From Halorubrum halodurans (GTDB lineage: Archaea; Halobacteriota; Halobacteria; Halobacteriales; Haloferacaceae): a stretch of DNA of 42,928 bases. The position numbers and the translations under genes are program-made. Numbering within the stretch: position 1 is the first letter of the stretch; every line of letters begins with the position of its first letter. The DNA lies in assembly GCF_002252985.1 (NCBI RefSeq), contig NZ_NHPJ01000097.1, positions 1 through 42,928 of the forward strand, in the 5' to 3' direction. Below the pieces are notes generated by a model, which was given only the letters and a program-made list of their open reading frames with translations, made no database searches and had not been told where the DNA came from. This document shows positions 24,307-33,437 of this stretch, in pieces.

Positions 24307-25689
24307 TTAGATATAGCCGAGGTCTTCTAATTGTTGTGTGAGGTCGTTATCAAACCTGAATTTGACAGATTCGTCTGCATCGTCCTCGAAGTGGAACTCT
24401 CTTGCAATTTGTTTGAGAGATTTGGTTTTTTCCCCCTGACTCGCTGAAACATCAGACCGCTCGTCCGGAAGTTCAAATAGCTCAACCCGCTCATCTGAAT
24501 ACAACAATTTATATTCCGATGTTCGGACCGCCGTCAGTGGTGATTTGTGGTATTTGGAGGTTTCAAACTCGGCGTTGTGTTCCAGATAGCCTTCGAAGTG
24601 AGCACGGCCGCGTTGGCTGACCGCAAACTCAGGTGTCCCAAACCTAAGGTCTGTCCCCTCAAACTGCTCATGATTGACACCGATCTCATTCAGTACGGTT
24701 CGCATTAGGTCAATATGGCTAGTTGTTTTCGATGAATCCTTGATTGAGTCTAACCCGAATACAACAGCTGGGACGTGAGTCAACGCGTCATCAAGCACCA
24801 AGTTGTGGCCGAGGACACCCTGTTCACCAAAGCAATCGCCGTGGTCAGCTGTCACTACAACAATTGTGTCAGACAACTCTTCCAAAACTTCCTCAAGTAA
24901 CTTGCCAACGAGATAATCCGCATAGTAGATCTCGCCGTGATACATCGCCTCTAAATTTTGGAGCGTCGCGGCGTCGAAATCTCCGGTCGCTATCGCTTTC
25001 TTAATGCGGCTGGCTTCGCCGAAGACGGAAAACGAGTCATCAATAGCCTCCGAAACCGTTGTGGCAACTTCATCAGCGAACTGCTCTCGGAACGCTAATG
25101 GTGGGCAGTATGGGTGATGTGGATTCCCGACGTGGGAATAGACAAAACGCGGACCGTCCGTTTCATTGAGCCATCGGCGCAATCGATTTACGAGAAACCA
25201 GGAGAGGTTGTGCTTTCGATAATCGAGATTAAGGCCGGGCCCTATGGAGTGGAGTCGACGAAGGTACCCGAAAAGATCGATTGGATGTACAGTCTTCCAG
25301 AGTTTGGACTTAGAAAACTGATAGAAGTCATCGAAGCCTCGATCAAGTCCTGTAGCGCTACTGATGTAGGGGTTCGGCGATGTACACATTGTCCGGTAAC
25401 CCTCTTGTTGGAGAAGTTCTGGAACCGTCGCCAAGGTGCTCGGCACTGACCGGTTGCCGTGGCCATTGAGCCCGATATTGTGCGTAGACATCCTTGTACC
25501 TGTAAGAATCGACGCGGTTGAGGGAGGAGTCCACATCGATGCTGAGAAGCATCTTTCGAAGACAACACCGTCGTGTTCCTCAGCGAGTTGTTCTAAACGA
25601 GGCGTCGTTTGAAGATCACCGTGTAACGAGGTGTGTTTGGCTCCAACGCTTTCCAGAGAAATCCAAATAACGTCCTGATGAGACGACAT
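24307..25689 (-). CDS. Sulfatase-fold (alkaline phosphatase superfamily) enzyme with Thr at the nucleophile site
   Basis: This 460-residue protein has a start motif VIWISLESVGAKHT, a nucleophile region WTPPSTASILTGT and the metal motif VVTADHGDCFGE with GHN following. In classical sulfatases the second motif is Cys/Ser-x-Pro-Ser-Arg and the Cys becomes formylglycine. Here Thr54 takes that place and Thr58 replaces Arg, and Glu13 replaces the usual first Asp ligand. Thr nucleophiles are known in the same superfamily in LtaS-type phosphoglycerol and phosphoethanolamine transferases. So this may be a phosphotransferase or phosphodiesterase on the glycan rather than a sulfatase. There is no signal peptide. 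The C-terminal LEDLGYI ending is common in archaeal members. Confidence 0.8.
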   Translation of the reverse strand: MSSHQDVIWISLESVGAKHTSLHGDLQTTPRLEQLAEEHDGVVFERCFSASMWTPPSTASILTGTRMSTHNIGLNGHGNRSVPSTLATVPELLQQEGYRTMCTSPNPYISSATGLDRGFDDFYQFSKSKLWKTVHPIDLFGYLRRLHSIGPGLNLDYRKHNLSWFLVNRLRRWLNETDGPRFVYSHVGNPHHPYCPPLAFREQFADEVATTVSEAIDDSFSVFGEASRIKKAIATGDFDAATLQNLEAMYHGEIYYADYLVGKLLEEVLEELSDTIVVVTADHGDCFGEQGVLGHNLVLDDALTHVPAVVFGLDSIKDSSKTTSHIDLMRTVLNEIGVNHEQFEGTDLRFGTPEFAVSQRGRAHFEGYLEHNAEFETSKYHKSPLTAVRTSEYKLLYSDERVELFELPDERSDVSASQGEKTKSLKQIAREFHFEDDADESVKFRFDNDLTQQLEDLGYI

Positions 25690-26042
25690 GGCAGCCTCTT
25701 CACGGCCAGTGGATAATAAAGTGACCCCAAATCAATAGAATCTTCTGCCCACTATTACAGGCAGGTTTTCATCGTTGATTCGATGGAGATAGTAAAAACA
25801 AATGTCATGGCGAGAATCTATGATACTCTATACGGTCTGTGAAGGCTGCGGCAGCTGGGACATTGTTCGCGCTCGTGACCAGCGTACAGCCGTAACCGAA
25901 GTAATTCTATCGGCCGTTGGATCGTAGTTCCACGACCAGTCAGAGTCATCTTGGGTGTTGTACGCACGTCAGTTGAGCCGCTCTCGTAAGTAAGGTAGAG
26001 TAGACTGTGGCCGGCGGCCTGTTCGATTAGATCGTTGAAATT
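25690..26042. other. Gene-poor spacer before an ISH3 derivative
   Basis: No convincing gene is seen in these 353 bases. One short minus-strand frame (25818-26063) runs into the IS end and has no motif. The first 80 bases hold AT-rich sequence that could include the promoter of the sulfatase-fold gene. Confidence 0.5.
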
Positions 26043-26426
26043 CAGTACCTCACAAAGCATCACCAGTTAGCCTGACTTGAGTCAGCTGTCCTGTTGTGAT
26101 GAGTCGTCGGTAACGGTTGAGCAACGCTGATCGAAGGCGGAGCTGTCGCTGTCGGCGGCGGTCAGCCGCCGACGCGACAGCGTTGCCACTTGCGAGACAC
26201 TTGCTCGGTCAGTGACTACCGGTAGAACCGGTCGTCAGGTGGCCGGTTCGCGGGGACGGCCCGACGCACCGCGAGGGCCGTCCACGCGGCCCGTCGAACC
26301 ATATTCTCGAACTCCTTGTATGGCCACCACCAGAGGCGACGCCCGCCTCGGCGGGGCGTCGCCACTGTTTGTTAGGCACATTCGCAGCAAGCAGACGTTC
26401 TAACTAACCGGCTTTGTGAGGTACTG
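26043..26426 (-). mobile_element. 384-bp internal-deletion derivative of ISH3
   Basis: The ends CAGTACCTCACAAAG (26043) and CTTTGTGAGGTACTG (26412-26426) are those of ISH3, flanked by a perfect 5-bp target duplication, AAATT (26038-26042 and 26427-26431). Inside are the 3' hairpin region and the last 50 or so transposase codons on the minus strand; then the sequence jumps to the 5' end. The family's target duplication size supports transposition as a unit, or deletion after insertion. Confidence 0.87.
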
Positions 26427-26565
26427 AAATTGTCTCTACATCACGCTAAAAGAAAATCCGAAGCAATTATGCCGGCAAAAAAATACTCATCCGGCACTTT
26501 ATCGAGGTAGAACTAACACGATGGAATCAAAATCTCAACACTCAGATCGAGAGAATAGAACTCGT

Positions 26566-27735
26566 TCAACGTACTGTTCGGTATATTTTGGATAGCGTTT
26601 CCGAAAGTTGCTCGAAGGAATGTTCACGACCAAATTCCTCAAGGCTCTGCTGGTCATACATTTGATTCTCATTTTTAACAAAATCCGCAATTGTTTTATT
26701 GAGGTCGGGAGTCGATCCCGGCTCAAACGTCGGCCCAGCATCGTATTGCTTAGTTTGCCGACCGATTACGCCAAAGTCTGACGCAATGACTGGTCGACCG
26801 TAGCCACACGCCTTTTGGAATACACCACTAGTTCGCCGCGAACCAAATTCTTGTTTATACGGAATTAGAACACCATCGGAAGCCAGGAAGTAGTATGGTA
26901 TTTGCGATTCCTCTATATATTTCAGCCGCTCTACGACGGGAAGATGGATGGAGTTAATCAGACTCTCAAGTTCTGCACGTTCAACGTCAGCTGGGCTTCC
27001 AGCAATCAAGAGACGGAACCGAGGTCCCTCATAGGCCCTTAGAGACTTAAGTAAGAACTTTACTCCTTTGTTTTTTCTTAACTCGCCAAAAAATAATAAC
27101 TGAATGCCTTCTTCATCCACACCAATCAGTTCTCTTGCTTCCTTTCTGGATATATTATGATCTATCACTTTCACTGGATCTGGAATGGGGGATATCAGGT
27201 CACTATTGATGAACTTCTCTATGTATTTTTTCCCCTCATAAGAATGGACAAGTATATTATTTATCTTCCCTTCCCGAACTATTCGCTGAAGATAATACTC
27301 CTTTAGAGCGGTACTAAAACCAACCCCGCGGGGAACAGCCGAAGAAAGTGATGGACCGTAATGAAGAACTGAGGCGTTTACTTCATTTAGAAAAAAGTGG
27401 TTAAAGAAGCTGCCGTTAAGTGTTGCTATTACTGGTATAGAATGAATATTGGGATTTTTAAGTGAATCAATCGTTTCGATTATATCATCAAGGTATAGAA
27501 TATGGACCGCGTCGTACTTTCTTTCAAATGCTGTGTCGAATAGCTGTCTTAGATTCTGCTCAGATTCTCCTTTAGCCCAAATAATGTCAGAATCCATTAC
27601 AAAATCTGATACTCTACTATCCTTTGACGCCAGAATATCTGCATCTATCCCGAATTCAGATAGTGAATTCAACAATCGCCCTGCATATTCTGCATGGTGC
27701 CCACCCGTATTTTGATCAAATAGTAGGATCTCCAT
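26566..27735 (-). CDS. GT4-like glycosyltransferase, AT-rich
   Basis: This 389-residue protein opens ILLFDQNTGGHHAEYAG, a glycine-rich acceptor loop found in some archaeal GT4 proteins. It has LLFFGELRKNKGVKFL at the domain linker, LLIAGSPADVE, and the donor region RRTSGVFQKACGYGRPVIASDFG. Codon use and base composition are clearly more AT-rich than in the flanking IS elements or the fcl/gmd genes, which suggests separate acquisition. It stands alone between two IS elements. Confidence 0.78.
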   Translation of the reverse strand: MEILLFDQNTGGHHAEYAGRLLNSLSEFGIDADILASKDSRVSDFVMDSDIIWAKGESEQNLRQLFDTAFERKYDAVHILYLDDIIETIDSLKNPNIHSIPVIATLNGSFFNHFFLNEVNASVLHYGPSLSSAVPRGVGFSTALKEYYLQRIVREGKINNILVHSYEGKKYIEKFINSDLISPIPDPVKVIDHNISRKEARELIGVDEEGIQLLFFGELRKNKGVKFLLKSLRAYEGPRFRLLIAGSPADVERAELESLINSIHLPVVERLKYIEESQIPYYFLASDGVLIPYKQEFGSRRTSGVFQKACGYGRPVIASDFGVIGRQTKQYDAGPTFEPGSTPDLNKTIADFVKNENQMYDQQSLEEFGREHSFEQLSETLSKIYRTVR

Positions 27736-28318
27736 ATTATTTAATATTCCGCTTCGCCAATATGAATCTGACTATACCACTCAGCAATCCACGCTCTTCG
27801 GTAATCTAGCGGAACACATTGACGGCGATACAATCAACCAGCCCGTGGATCGGTGCCTCAGTAAGGTTCAGTGAGCGGAGAAATCCGTAGGTACGAGCGG
27901 CCTGCTCCAAGCCCTGCTTGGAGAGGCCGCGGAACTTCGCCAACCACGGCTGGAGCAGCGACCAGAGACACTCTGCCTGGTTCGTGTGGACGCCATCGTT
28001 GGAAACGTATCTCTCGTCGTGGATGACGTATCGGTGATCGTGCTCCATGCCTTGGTAGGCTGGTAATCCATCAGTCCAGACCTCTCCCAGCGGCTGGGAG
28101 AGGTCGTCGGCCTCCTCGATAACTGGGCCGAGATCGTCCTCGTAGTCGCTTCCCTCTTGGGCTGACACCACGCGAAGCACGTCGCGGCAAGCCGCGACGA
28201 GCGTCAGTTCGTCCCCTTACTTCCCTGTCCAGCGGGTGCGTCCGCCCTCGGGGGACCAGCCGCGGTCGAGTCCCTCCCGCGGCGGGTCTTGGCCTTTGAA
28301 GCCCGAACACACCTGCTG

Positions 28319-28790
28319 GGCCGTGTTTAGACGCTAGCGAGAGACGCTGTTGCCGAGGATTATGAGTGACTGAGCGGGAACGAGTCGAGTATGCCCACCC
28401 AACTCGCCCGCTTCACCAGCAAATGCGTCGATTTATCTCAAAAATCTGTCGTCGGTGAGCCTCAGCCACCGCTCCAGAAGGGTGACGGTGGTTACGCTGA
28501 CTGGGTGATCGTTGCGATTCACTGTCTTCGTGAGTATCTCGACCAACCGTACCGGCGGTTGCTCGATATCCTTCAGGAAATGCCTCGAATCTCCGCTAAA
28601 CTTGGGTTTTCGGTGGACGAGCTGTCGGATCTCAACACTGTTTGCACGCGGAAACAAGACCTCGAAAGAGACGTTGCGGGCCAGAACGTGGTTTGGGCAG
28701 TTCAGAGACCTCGTCCTAAAGTCCGCCGTCAGAAACATTGAGCAAGCCGTCAAGGTCTCACAATAGTGTTCTACCGCGTCTAAACAAGGC
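28319..28790 (+). mobile_element. 472-bp IS5-type deletion derivative nested in IS1595
   Basis: Inverted ends GCCGTGTTTAGACGC (28320-28334) and GCGTCTAAACAAGGC (28776-28790) bound it. A 10-bp direct repeat, ACACCTGCTG, flanks it at 28309-28318 and 28791-28800. Removing the element and one repeat restores the IS1595 reading frame exactly. Confidence 0.87.
28391..28766 (+). pseudogene. IS5-family transposase with large internal deletion
   Basis: The N-terminal helical domain (ADWVIVAIHCLREYLDQPYR) is followed after about residue 88 by a jump to the C-terminal end in another frame (TWFGQFRDLVLKSAVRNIE), ending at 28766. All catalytic DDE residues are gone. Confidence 0.82.
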
Positions 28791-29421
28791 ACACCTGCTG
28801 TGTTTCATCGACCTGTGTTGGTCCATCGACTGTCTGGGAGCGCATCTCCCAGACAGTCGGAAAGCCGTGACAGAACGCAGCCTCAAACTCTCTGAGTTGG
28901 TCGTGAAGCGTCGTGTAGCACGGCGAGAGAAGGGCTACGATCTGGGTGATGCTGAGGAGCGTATCGGCGTAGAGAATGAAGGCGATGAGGAACTCACCGG
29001 GGGTGAGTTCCGAATCGTAGAACGGTGTCCCCCGCGTGTACGTAGTTTTCCAGTCACAGCGGCCACACCAGATGCGGTCCGATCCGTTGAGGGCGTGGAG
29101 ACTGTTTGCACTACAGTGTGGACAGGAGCGTTCCTCCCAGACCGTCTTGAGACGCCGCTCAACGATGGCGTCGAGCGGCTCAGGCCGAAATTCTATTACG
29201 CCCAGTTCCGCAAGTTCCGCTAGCCTCTGGCCGAAGGCAGGGCGGTCCTCATGTATGTCCGTTTCTGCCCGGCCAGAGGCACTAATACTCCTGGTTCCGC
29301 CAGTCTACTGAAGAGCGTCACAGTGACCGCTCAGCAGTATCCATAATTCCCTAAACTAGATTGGAGAAGGTTTAATACAGTCCAATTTAAACGGAGCATA
29401 ACTACGGAAAGGATGTTAAGC

Positions 29422-29458
29422 ACCTATCAAAAATATATGTTTAAATAGCTTGATAGGT
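29422..29458 (+). promoter_or_regulatory. Promoter with a 9-bp inverted repeat around the TATA box
   Basis: ACCTATCAA (29422-29430) and TTGATAGGT (29450-29458) are perfect inverted repeats on either side of TTTAAAT (29440-29446), which lies about 26 nt before the ATG at 29469. A protein bound to the repeat would block the TATA box, so this is a candidate operator. Confidence 0.5.
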
Positions 29459-29468
29459 ATCTATAATC

Positions 29469-31367
29469 ATGCAAGGCTCTGTAACTGCCGAAAAATTACG
29501 AGGGCATTACTCTAAACTTCTCCTAGCCTTTGGTTTATCATATGTATTAATTCTTGCCAAATTATCTAACCGCTTCCCTATTGATATAATAATCGGAGGA
29601 TTGTACATTCTTTTTTCGCTTGTGATATCTATTTCGGTACTTTGGTCTATTGAACGAAATACCGCCCACAATATCTCAAAGAAATTAAGAAGATACAAAC
29701 TTGCCGACACTCGTTTTCAGATTAGTGTGTTCTTACTTTGCCTACCAATTATTTATTTTACTAGTTATGGAGTGGTGGCGACAGTCTTATGTTCCCTTTT
29801 ACTCACAATTTCATTTATATCCACTACATATGTCCAAGAAGACAATAAGCTAGCAATTGTACCACCGATCCTTATTGTAGCGATAATTCTAATTCGGAAA
29901 TATATATCAACATTTTTTTATTTTGGCGATAGAGATATTATTAGTCACGTCGGAATCACTAATAAAATTCTATCCACTGGAGGAATAAATTCAATTAATT
30001 CTCTCTACCGAGTCTTTCCAGGATATCACATTGAAATGGCAATTGTGTCGTTAGTTAGTGGCCTTAATTCACATACTACAATTATGATGGTGGGAATTAT
30101 AGCGACTTGCGCGGTTGTTCTGTTAATGTTCTTGTTCTCAAATCGTCTTATGTCTAATAATAGAACTTCCTACTTGATCTCATACTTATCAGCCACATCG
30201 TGGTTCGTTCTTTTCTTCGGTAATTATTTCATCCCGCAATCTCTGGCCGTAGTATTAACAACGTGTGTTCTACTTATAGGGTACCAATCACACCCTTTTA
30301 CCGCAAAAATCTCACAAAGATCGACAATTCTTGGCCTGATAATATTATTTACATTGACTATATCTCATCATCTGACGGTGATACTACTTCTTGTTCCACT
30401 CAGCGTCGTGGTCCTGGTAGAGGCACTACTTAGATATGGCGAGCCAAGTGAGAACAATTCGATTTTTCTATATTTGATGTTTTTAATCCCTATCACCTAT
30501 TGGAGTTTTCTTGGGGTTTTCATTCCAGTATTTTTTCGCCTTGCACAACTACAAATCCGCTTAACCTTTGGTATAATTACCCCACAAACTCAGCCAACCA
30601 TATCAACCTATATTTTCGGCACACCTCCTGCTGAACCAAATTTGGTGTTTTCGCTCATCACACCCCAACTAATCCTATCCACGATAATTTTGGCATTCTT
30701 ATTTCTTGGCATCCGTTACACACTTGAAAGACAAGATTGGACATTACTTCCCTTTGTTATTACGTCTATTGTTGGCTCCATCATTATTTTCCCGACGCCA
30801 CTCGGTATTTCGAGTCGGTTCGCCTATCCCTGGATACTGTTTCTTCTGCTCGTGGCTGGAGTTGGAGTTGTGCATGCAAGATCTGTGTCGCCCAAGCAAG
30901 CAATCGCGTTACTCCTCATTATAGGAGTGGTTAGTCCTGTTGCAGTAGCTGATGACCAGCAACACATCAATCCCGGTATTGAGGAACAAGTATCTTTTAA
31001 TCAGCAAGAATATTCACAGTTACAATCAGCATCTGGCCACATTACTGAAAATATAGCCGGACCAGCCACGACATTAAGGTTAGTTGATATATCTTTGAGA
31101 ACTCTATTTGGCGTCGAGAAATCACAGATAGACGCTGCACCAGCTATTGGTGAAGAAGGTATTAAGACAGATAGTAGCTATCTCATCTATCGGTCCAACT
31201 GGACTAATCATCCTTTGGAACCCAATTATCCGGAAGGAATTTCAGAGCCAACCGTATTTGTTGGAGAAGAGTGGTTATCGGACAGCGTCTACTCAGCAAA
31301 CCAAATATATGATAACGGTGGAGTGGGTATCGTATGGAATCGTTCGGGAGCCTCCCTAAACCCGTAA
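29469..31367 (+). CDS. Large GT-C-like membrane protein of the glycan locus
   Basis: This 632-residue protein has some 12-14 hydrophobic helices through residue 480, then a soluble C-terminal part of about 150 residues. After the fifth helix or so lies YFGDRDIISHVGI, an acidic motif placed as in the first outer loop of GT-C enzymes, followed by YRVFPGYHIEMAI. This wording is common in archaeal GT-C-like or Wzy-like proteins of unproven function. It could transfer sugars from a lipid carrier on the outer face or polymerise repeats. It is the most AT-rich gene in the window and was probably acquired separately. Confidence 0.7.
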   Translation: MQGSVTAEKLRGHYSKLLLAFGLSYVLILAKLSNRFPIDIIIGGLYILFSLVISISVLWSIERNTAHNISKKLRRYKLADTRFQISVFLLCLPIIYFTSYGVVATVLCSLLLTISFISTTYVQEDNKLAIVPPILIVAIILIRKYISTFFYFGDRDIISHVGITNKILSTGGINSINSLYRVFPGYHIEMAIVSLVSGLNSHTTIMMVGIIATCAVVLLMFLFSNRLMSNNRTSYLISYLSATSWFVLFFGNYFIPQSLAVVLTTCVLLIGYQSHPFTAKISQRSTILGLIILFTLTISHHLTVILLLVPLSVVVLVEALLRYGEPSENNSIFLYLMFLIPITYWSFLGVFIPVFFRLAQLQIRLTFGIITPQTQPTISTYIFGTPPAEPNLVFSLITPQLILSTIILAFLFLGIRYTLERQDWTLLPFVITSIVGSIIIFPTPLGISSRFAYPWILFLLLVAGVGVVHARSVSPKQAIALLLIIGVVSPVAVADDQQHINPGIEEQVSFNQQEYSQLQSASGHITENIAGPATTLRLVDISLRTLFGVEKSQIDAAPAIGEEGIKTDSSYLIYRSNWTNHPLEPNYPEGISEPTVFVGEEWLSDSVYSANQIYDNGGVGIVWNRSGASLNP

Positions 31368-31566
31368 TAGTTCTCACTGATAATATGTAGCCCTTCTGTC
31401 AGAAGTCGGTAATGTCACTCCGGTCTATTGCTCACAACGATCCCAGCACTGCCGCCATCTCAGAAAGCCACCAACATCTAACTTTTTCAATAGCGAACCC
31501 CCTATAGAGACAGCCGACGACGGTGACCCTACCCGACCCTTCCCATTTCGTCCTGAAAGCAAATCT

Positions 31567-32275
31567 AAGTACTTCACAAAGCCGGTTAGATAGAACGTCT
31601 GCTTGCTGCGAATGTGCCTAGCAAACAGCAGCAAGCAGACAGTGAAATCCACGAGGACCAACTCTTTAACTTCCTCGTCAAGCCGGTTGAGGAGGAAGTT
31701 TCTCTCGACCTTGCCAACAACGCTGAACTGAACGCGGAGGACATCTACGAGGTCCTCGTCGGCGCGACCGCCGACGGAACCTCGGTTTCCACTCTGTGCA
31801 ACTCCAGCGAGGACTCACCCTCTGCGAACGCCATCCTCTACCATCTCCGACAAAGTTCGAGCTGGAACAGCTCGAACGAGTCGCTAACACTTCTTTGACG
31901 AGACATCGTCGAACTGCTACCCGAGCAGGTGGAGGTCTGCGCAGACCTCCACCTGCGGCCCTACTACGGTGATGAAGACGACACAGATGCCCTCTACCAC
32001 TCGGAAGCGAAGCGTGGTACCACCGCGTTCCACGCGTATGCGACACTCTACGCACACGTACGGAACAAACGATACACGCTGGCGGTGTCGCCGTCTCCCG
32101 GTAGTCACTAACCGAGCAACCGTCTTCGCAAGTGGCAACGCTGTCGCGTCGGCGGCAGCAGCCGCCGACAGCGACAGCTCCGCCTTCGATCAGCGTTGCT
32201 CAACCGCGATCGACGACTCACCACAACAGAACAGGTGGCTCAGGTCACGCTAACAGACGATTTTGTGAGGTACTG
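31567..32275 (+). mobile_element. 709-bp internal-deletion derivative of ISH3
   Basis: The ends AAGTACTTCACAAAG (31567) and TTTTGTGAGGTACTG (to 32275) are ISH3-type, flanked by a perfect 5-bp duplication, AATCT (31562-31566 and 32276-32280). The 3' hairpin region is nearly identical to that of the derivative at 26043. Confidence 0.87.
31614..32111 (+). pseudogene. Truncated ISH3 transposase
   Basis: The frame starts at GTG 31614 (PSKQQQADSEIHEDQ) and runs through DIYEVLVGATADGTS and ILYHLR before a one-base loss near 31853. The next part (DLHLRPYYGDEDDTDALYH to KRYTLAVSPS) is in another frame. After about 32098 the catalytic middle of the protein is deleted and 3' element sequence follows. 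Confidence 0.82.
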
Positions 32276-32389
32276 AATCTAACTCGATCGCGCCGCTACC
32301 ACTGTTGAGGCGGGCGGTTTTGTCCATAGACACTTCGAGAATAGACGAGTAGCGGCCGACAGTCCGCGAACACAACCACCTACTGAACG

Positions 32390-33363
32390 CTCTTGTGTAG
32401 CATATTGTTGATTTCAGAGAGTGGCTTTGACGGCGTGTTTGAGCGCTTTTCGTCCGGGTTTGCGGTAGAGTTCTCGTCTAAGTTGGAACGCTCGAAGGTA
32501 CTGTGTGAGGCGGTCTTTTGAGATGCCTCGATGCGGCAAGAGCCACCGTGGCGTCAGCGACGCGTGGCTCTCGCAGGTGTTGACGTGTACTTCGTCATCA
32601 GCGTATTCACCATCGCCGTGGACGACGTATTCGCGGTCGAATGCGTCGTCCTCGTCGAGCGGTTCGTATGCTCGAAAGCCGTCGGTATAGACGGTGAGCG
32701 ACTCCTCTTTGCGATCGGCCATCAGGAGCCGAATCGTCGATTCGTCGGCGGCTTTCGCAGGGATCACGTACCGCTGTCCAGTTCCTCGATCAGCGAGAAT
32801 GAACACGGGTGGTTTGTCGCCATCGTACGAACCACGTCCTCGTGTGGATAGACCACGCGAGCACGACGGTCCGTCGCGCTCGCGGCCTTTCTTTCCAGCA
32901 GAGACGTACACTTCGTCGATTTCGACCGGCCCAACGAGATCGAGGGAAGGCGCATCGAGCGCTTCGCCAGAGCGCTCGATGCGCCGGTGGGTCGTCTTGT
33001 GAGTCACCTCGATTTCGCACTTTAGCTGTCTAAGACTCGTGTTGAACCGAAGGAACGCGTAGATCGTGAACAACCACCGGCGGAGTGCAATCTTCGAGTG
33101 AGCGAAGATCGTGCCGGTCTTGTCGTTGAACGTGCGGTCGCAATTCTTACAGAGGTACCGCTGAAACTCCCTGTAGCTGCCGTTTCTGACCGTCCTGTCA
33201 GAACGGCAGCGAGGACAAGTAACACCGTCACGCCAGCGGACCTGCTACAACAGGTCCGCTGCGATCGATTCCGACCCAAACATATCGAGCGGAATCATTC
33301 GTGTCGGGCACCGCGTCAGCGGTGCCCTTGTCCTCTTTGACTCTACAGCGACCGCTCAGCAGT
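32390..33363 (-). mobile_element. IS1595-family (ISH4-like) element
   Basis: The right end has GACCGCTCAGCAGTATC (33351-33363 region), the same as in the element at 29341. The left end is near 32390 and poorly conserved. Just inside the right end a 9-bp hairpin (GGGCACCGC, 33306-33314, with its complement at 33319-33327) precedes the transposase start. Boundaries on the left are approximate. Confidence 0.68.
32414..33298 (-). pseudogene. IS1595-family transposase with a single nonsense codon
   Basis: From ATG 33298 (MIPLDMFGSESIAADLL) the frame is open for 294 codons except for TAG at codon 18 (33245-33247). The protein then continues QVRWRDGVTCPRC, a zinc ribbon with LCKNCDRTF, IFAHSKIALRRW, VGPVEIDEVYVSAGKK, LTVYTDGFRAYEPL and VNTCESHASLTPRWL, ending at 32414. 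A shorter product from a TTG at 33073 would lack the zinc ribbon. The stop lies in the loop of a perfect 10-bp hairpin (33235-33260). Confidence 0.82.
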
Positions 33364-33437
33364 ATCAACAATCTCCTACGGATGAGCGATAATATAAAGT
33401 CACCAAGAGTACAAACTTTACTCGAGAGGTTGTTTAC

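Larger units (their letters stand above)
27806..29273 (-). pseudogene. IS1595-family (ISXO2-like) transposase, split and with a stop
   Basis: Reading the minus strand and skipping the inserted IS5 derivative plus one copy of its target duplication, a single frame appears. It has an N-terminal zinc ribbon (SCPHCSANS and WCGRCDW), then GEFLIAFILYAD, VDETQQVCSGFKGQDP with the first Asp, TDGLPAYQGMEHDH with the second, and TNQAECLWSLLQPWL. An in-frame TAA at 28217-28219 interrupts it, and no ordinary start codon is seen upstream of the zinc ribbon. It is inactive. Confidence 0.82.
27779..29341 (-). mobile_element. IS1595-family element interrupted by an IS5 derivative
   Basis: The right end carries GACCGCTCAGCAGTATCC, shared with the second IS1595-type element at 33363. 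A related, poorer end lies near 27779-27805 (with ACGCTCTTCGGTA). The transposase is in two parts on either side of 28319-28790. The exact left boundary and target duplication are uncertain. Confidence 0.7.

Noticed and set aside
25818..26063. 81-codon minus-strand frame in the spacer after the sulfatase-fold gene
   Set aside because: Its start lies inside an ISH3 end and the sequence has no motif; chance frame or decayed remnant.
31425..31661. 78-codon minus-strand frame between the GT-C-like gene and the ISH3 derivative
   Set aside because: It runs into the IS end and target duplication and shows no family motif.
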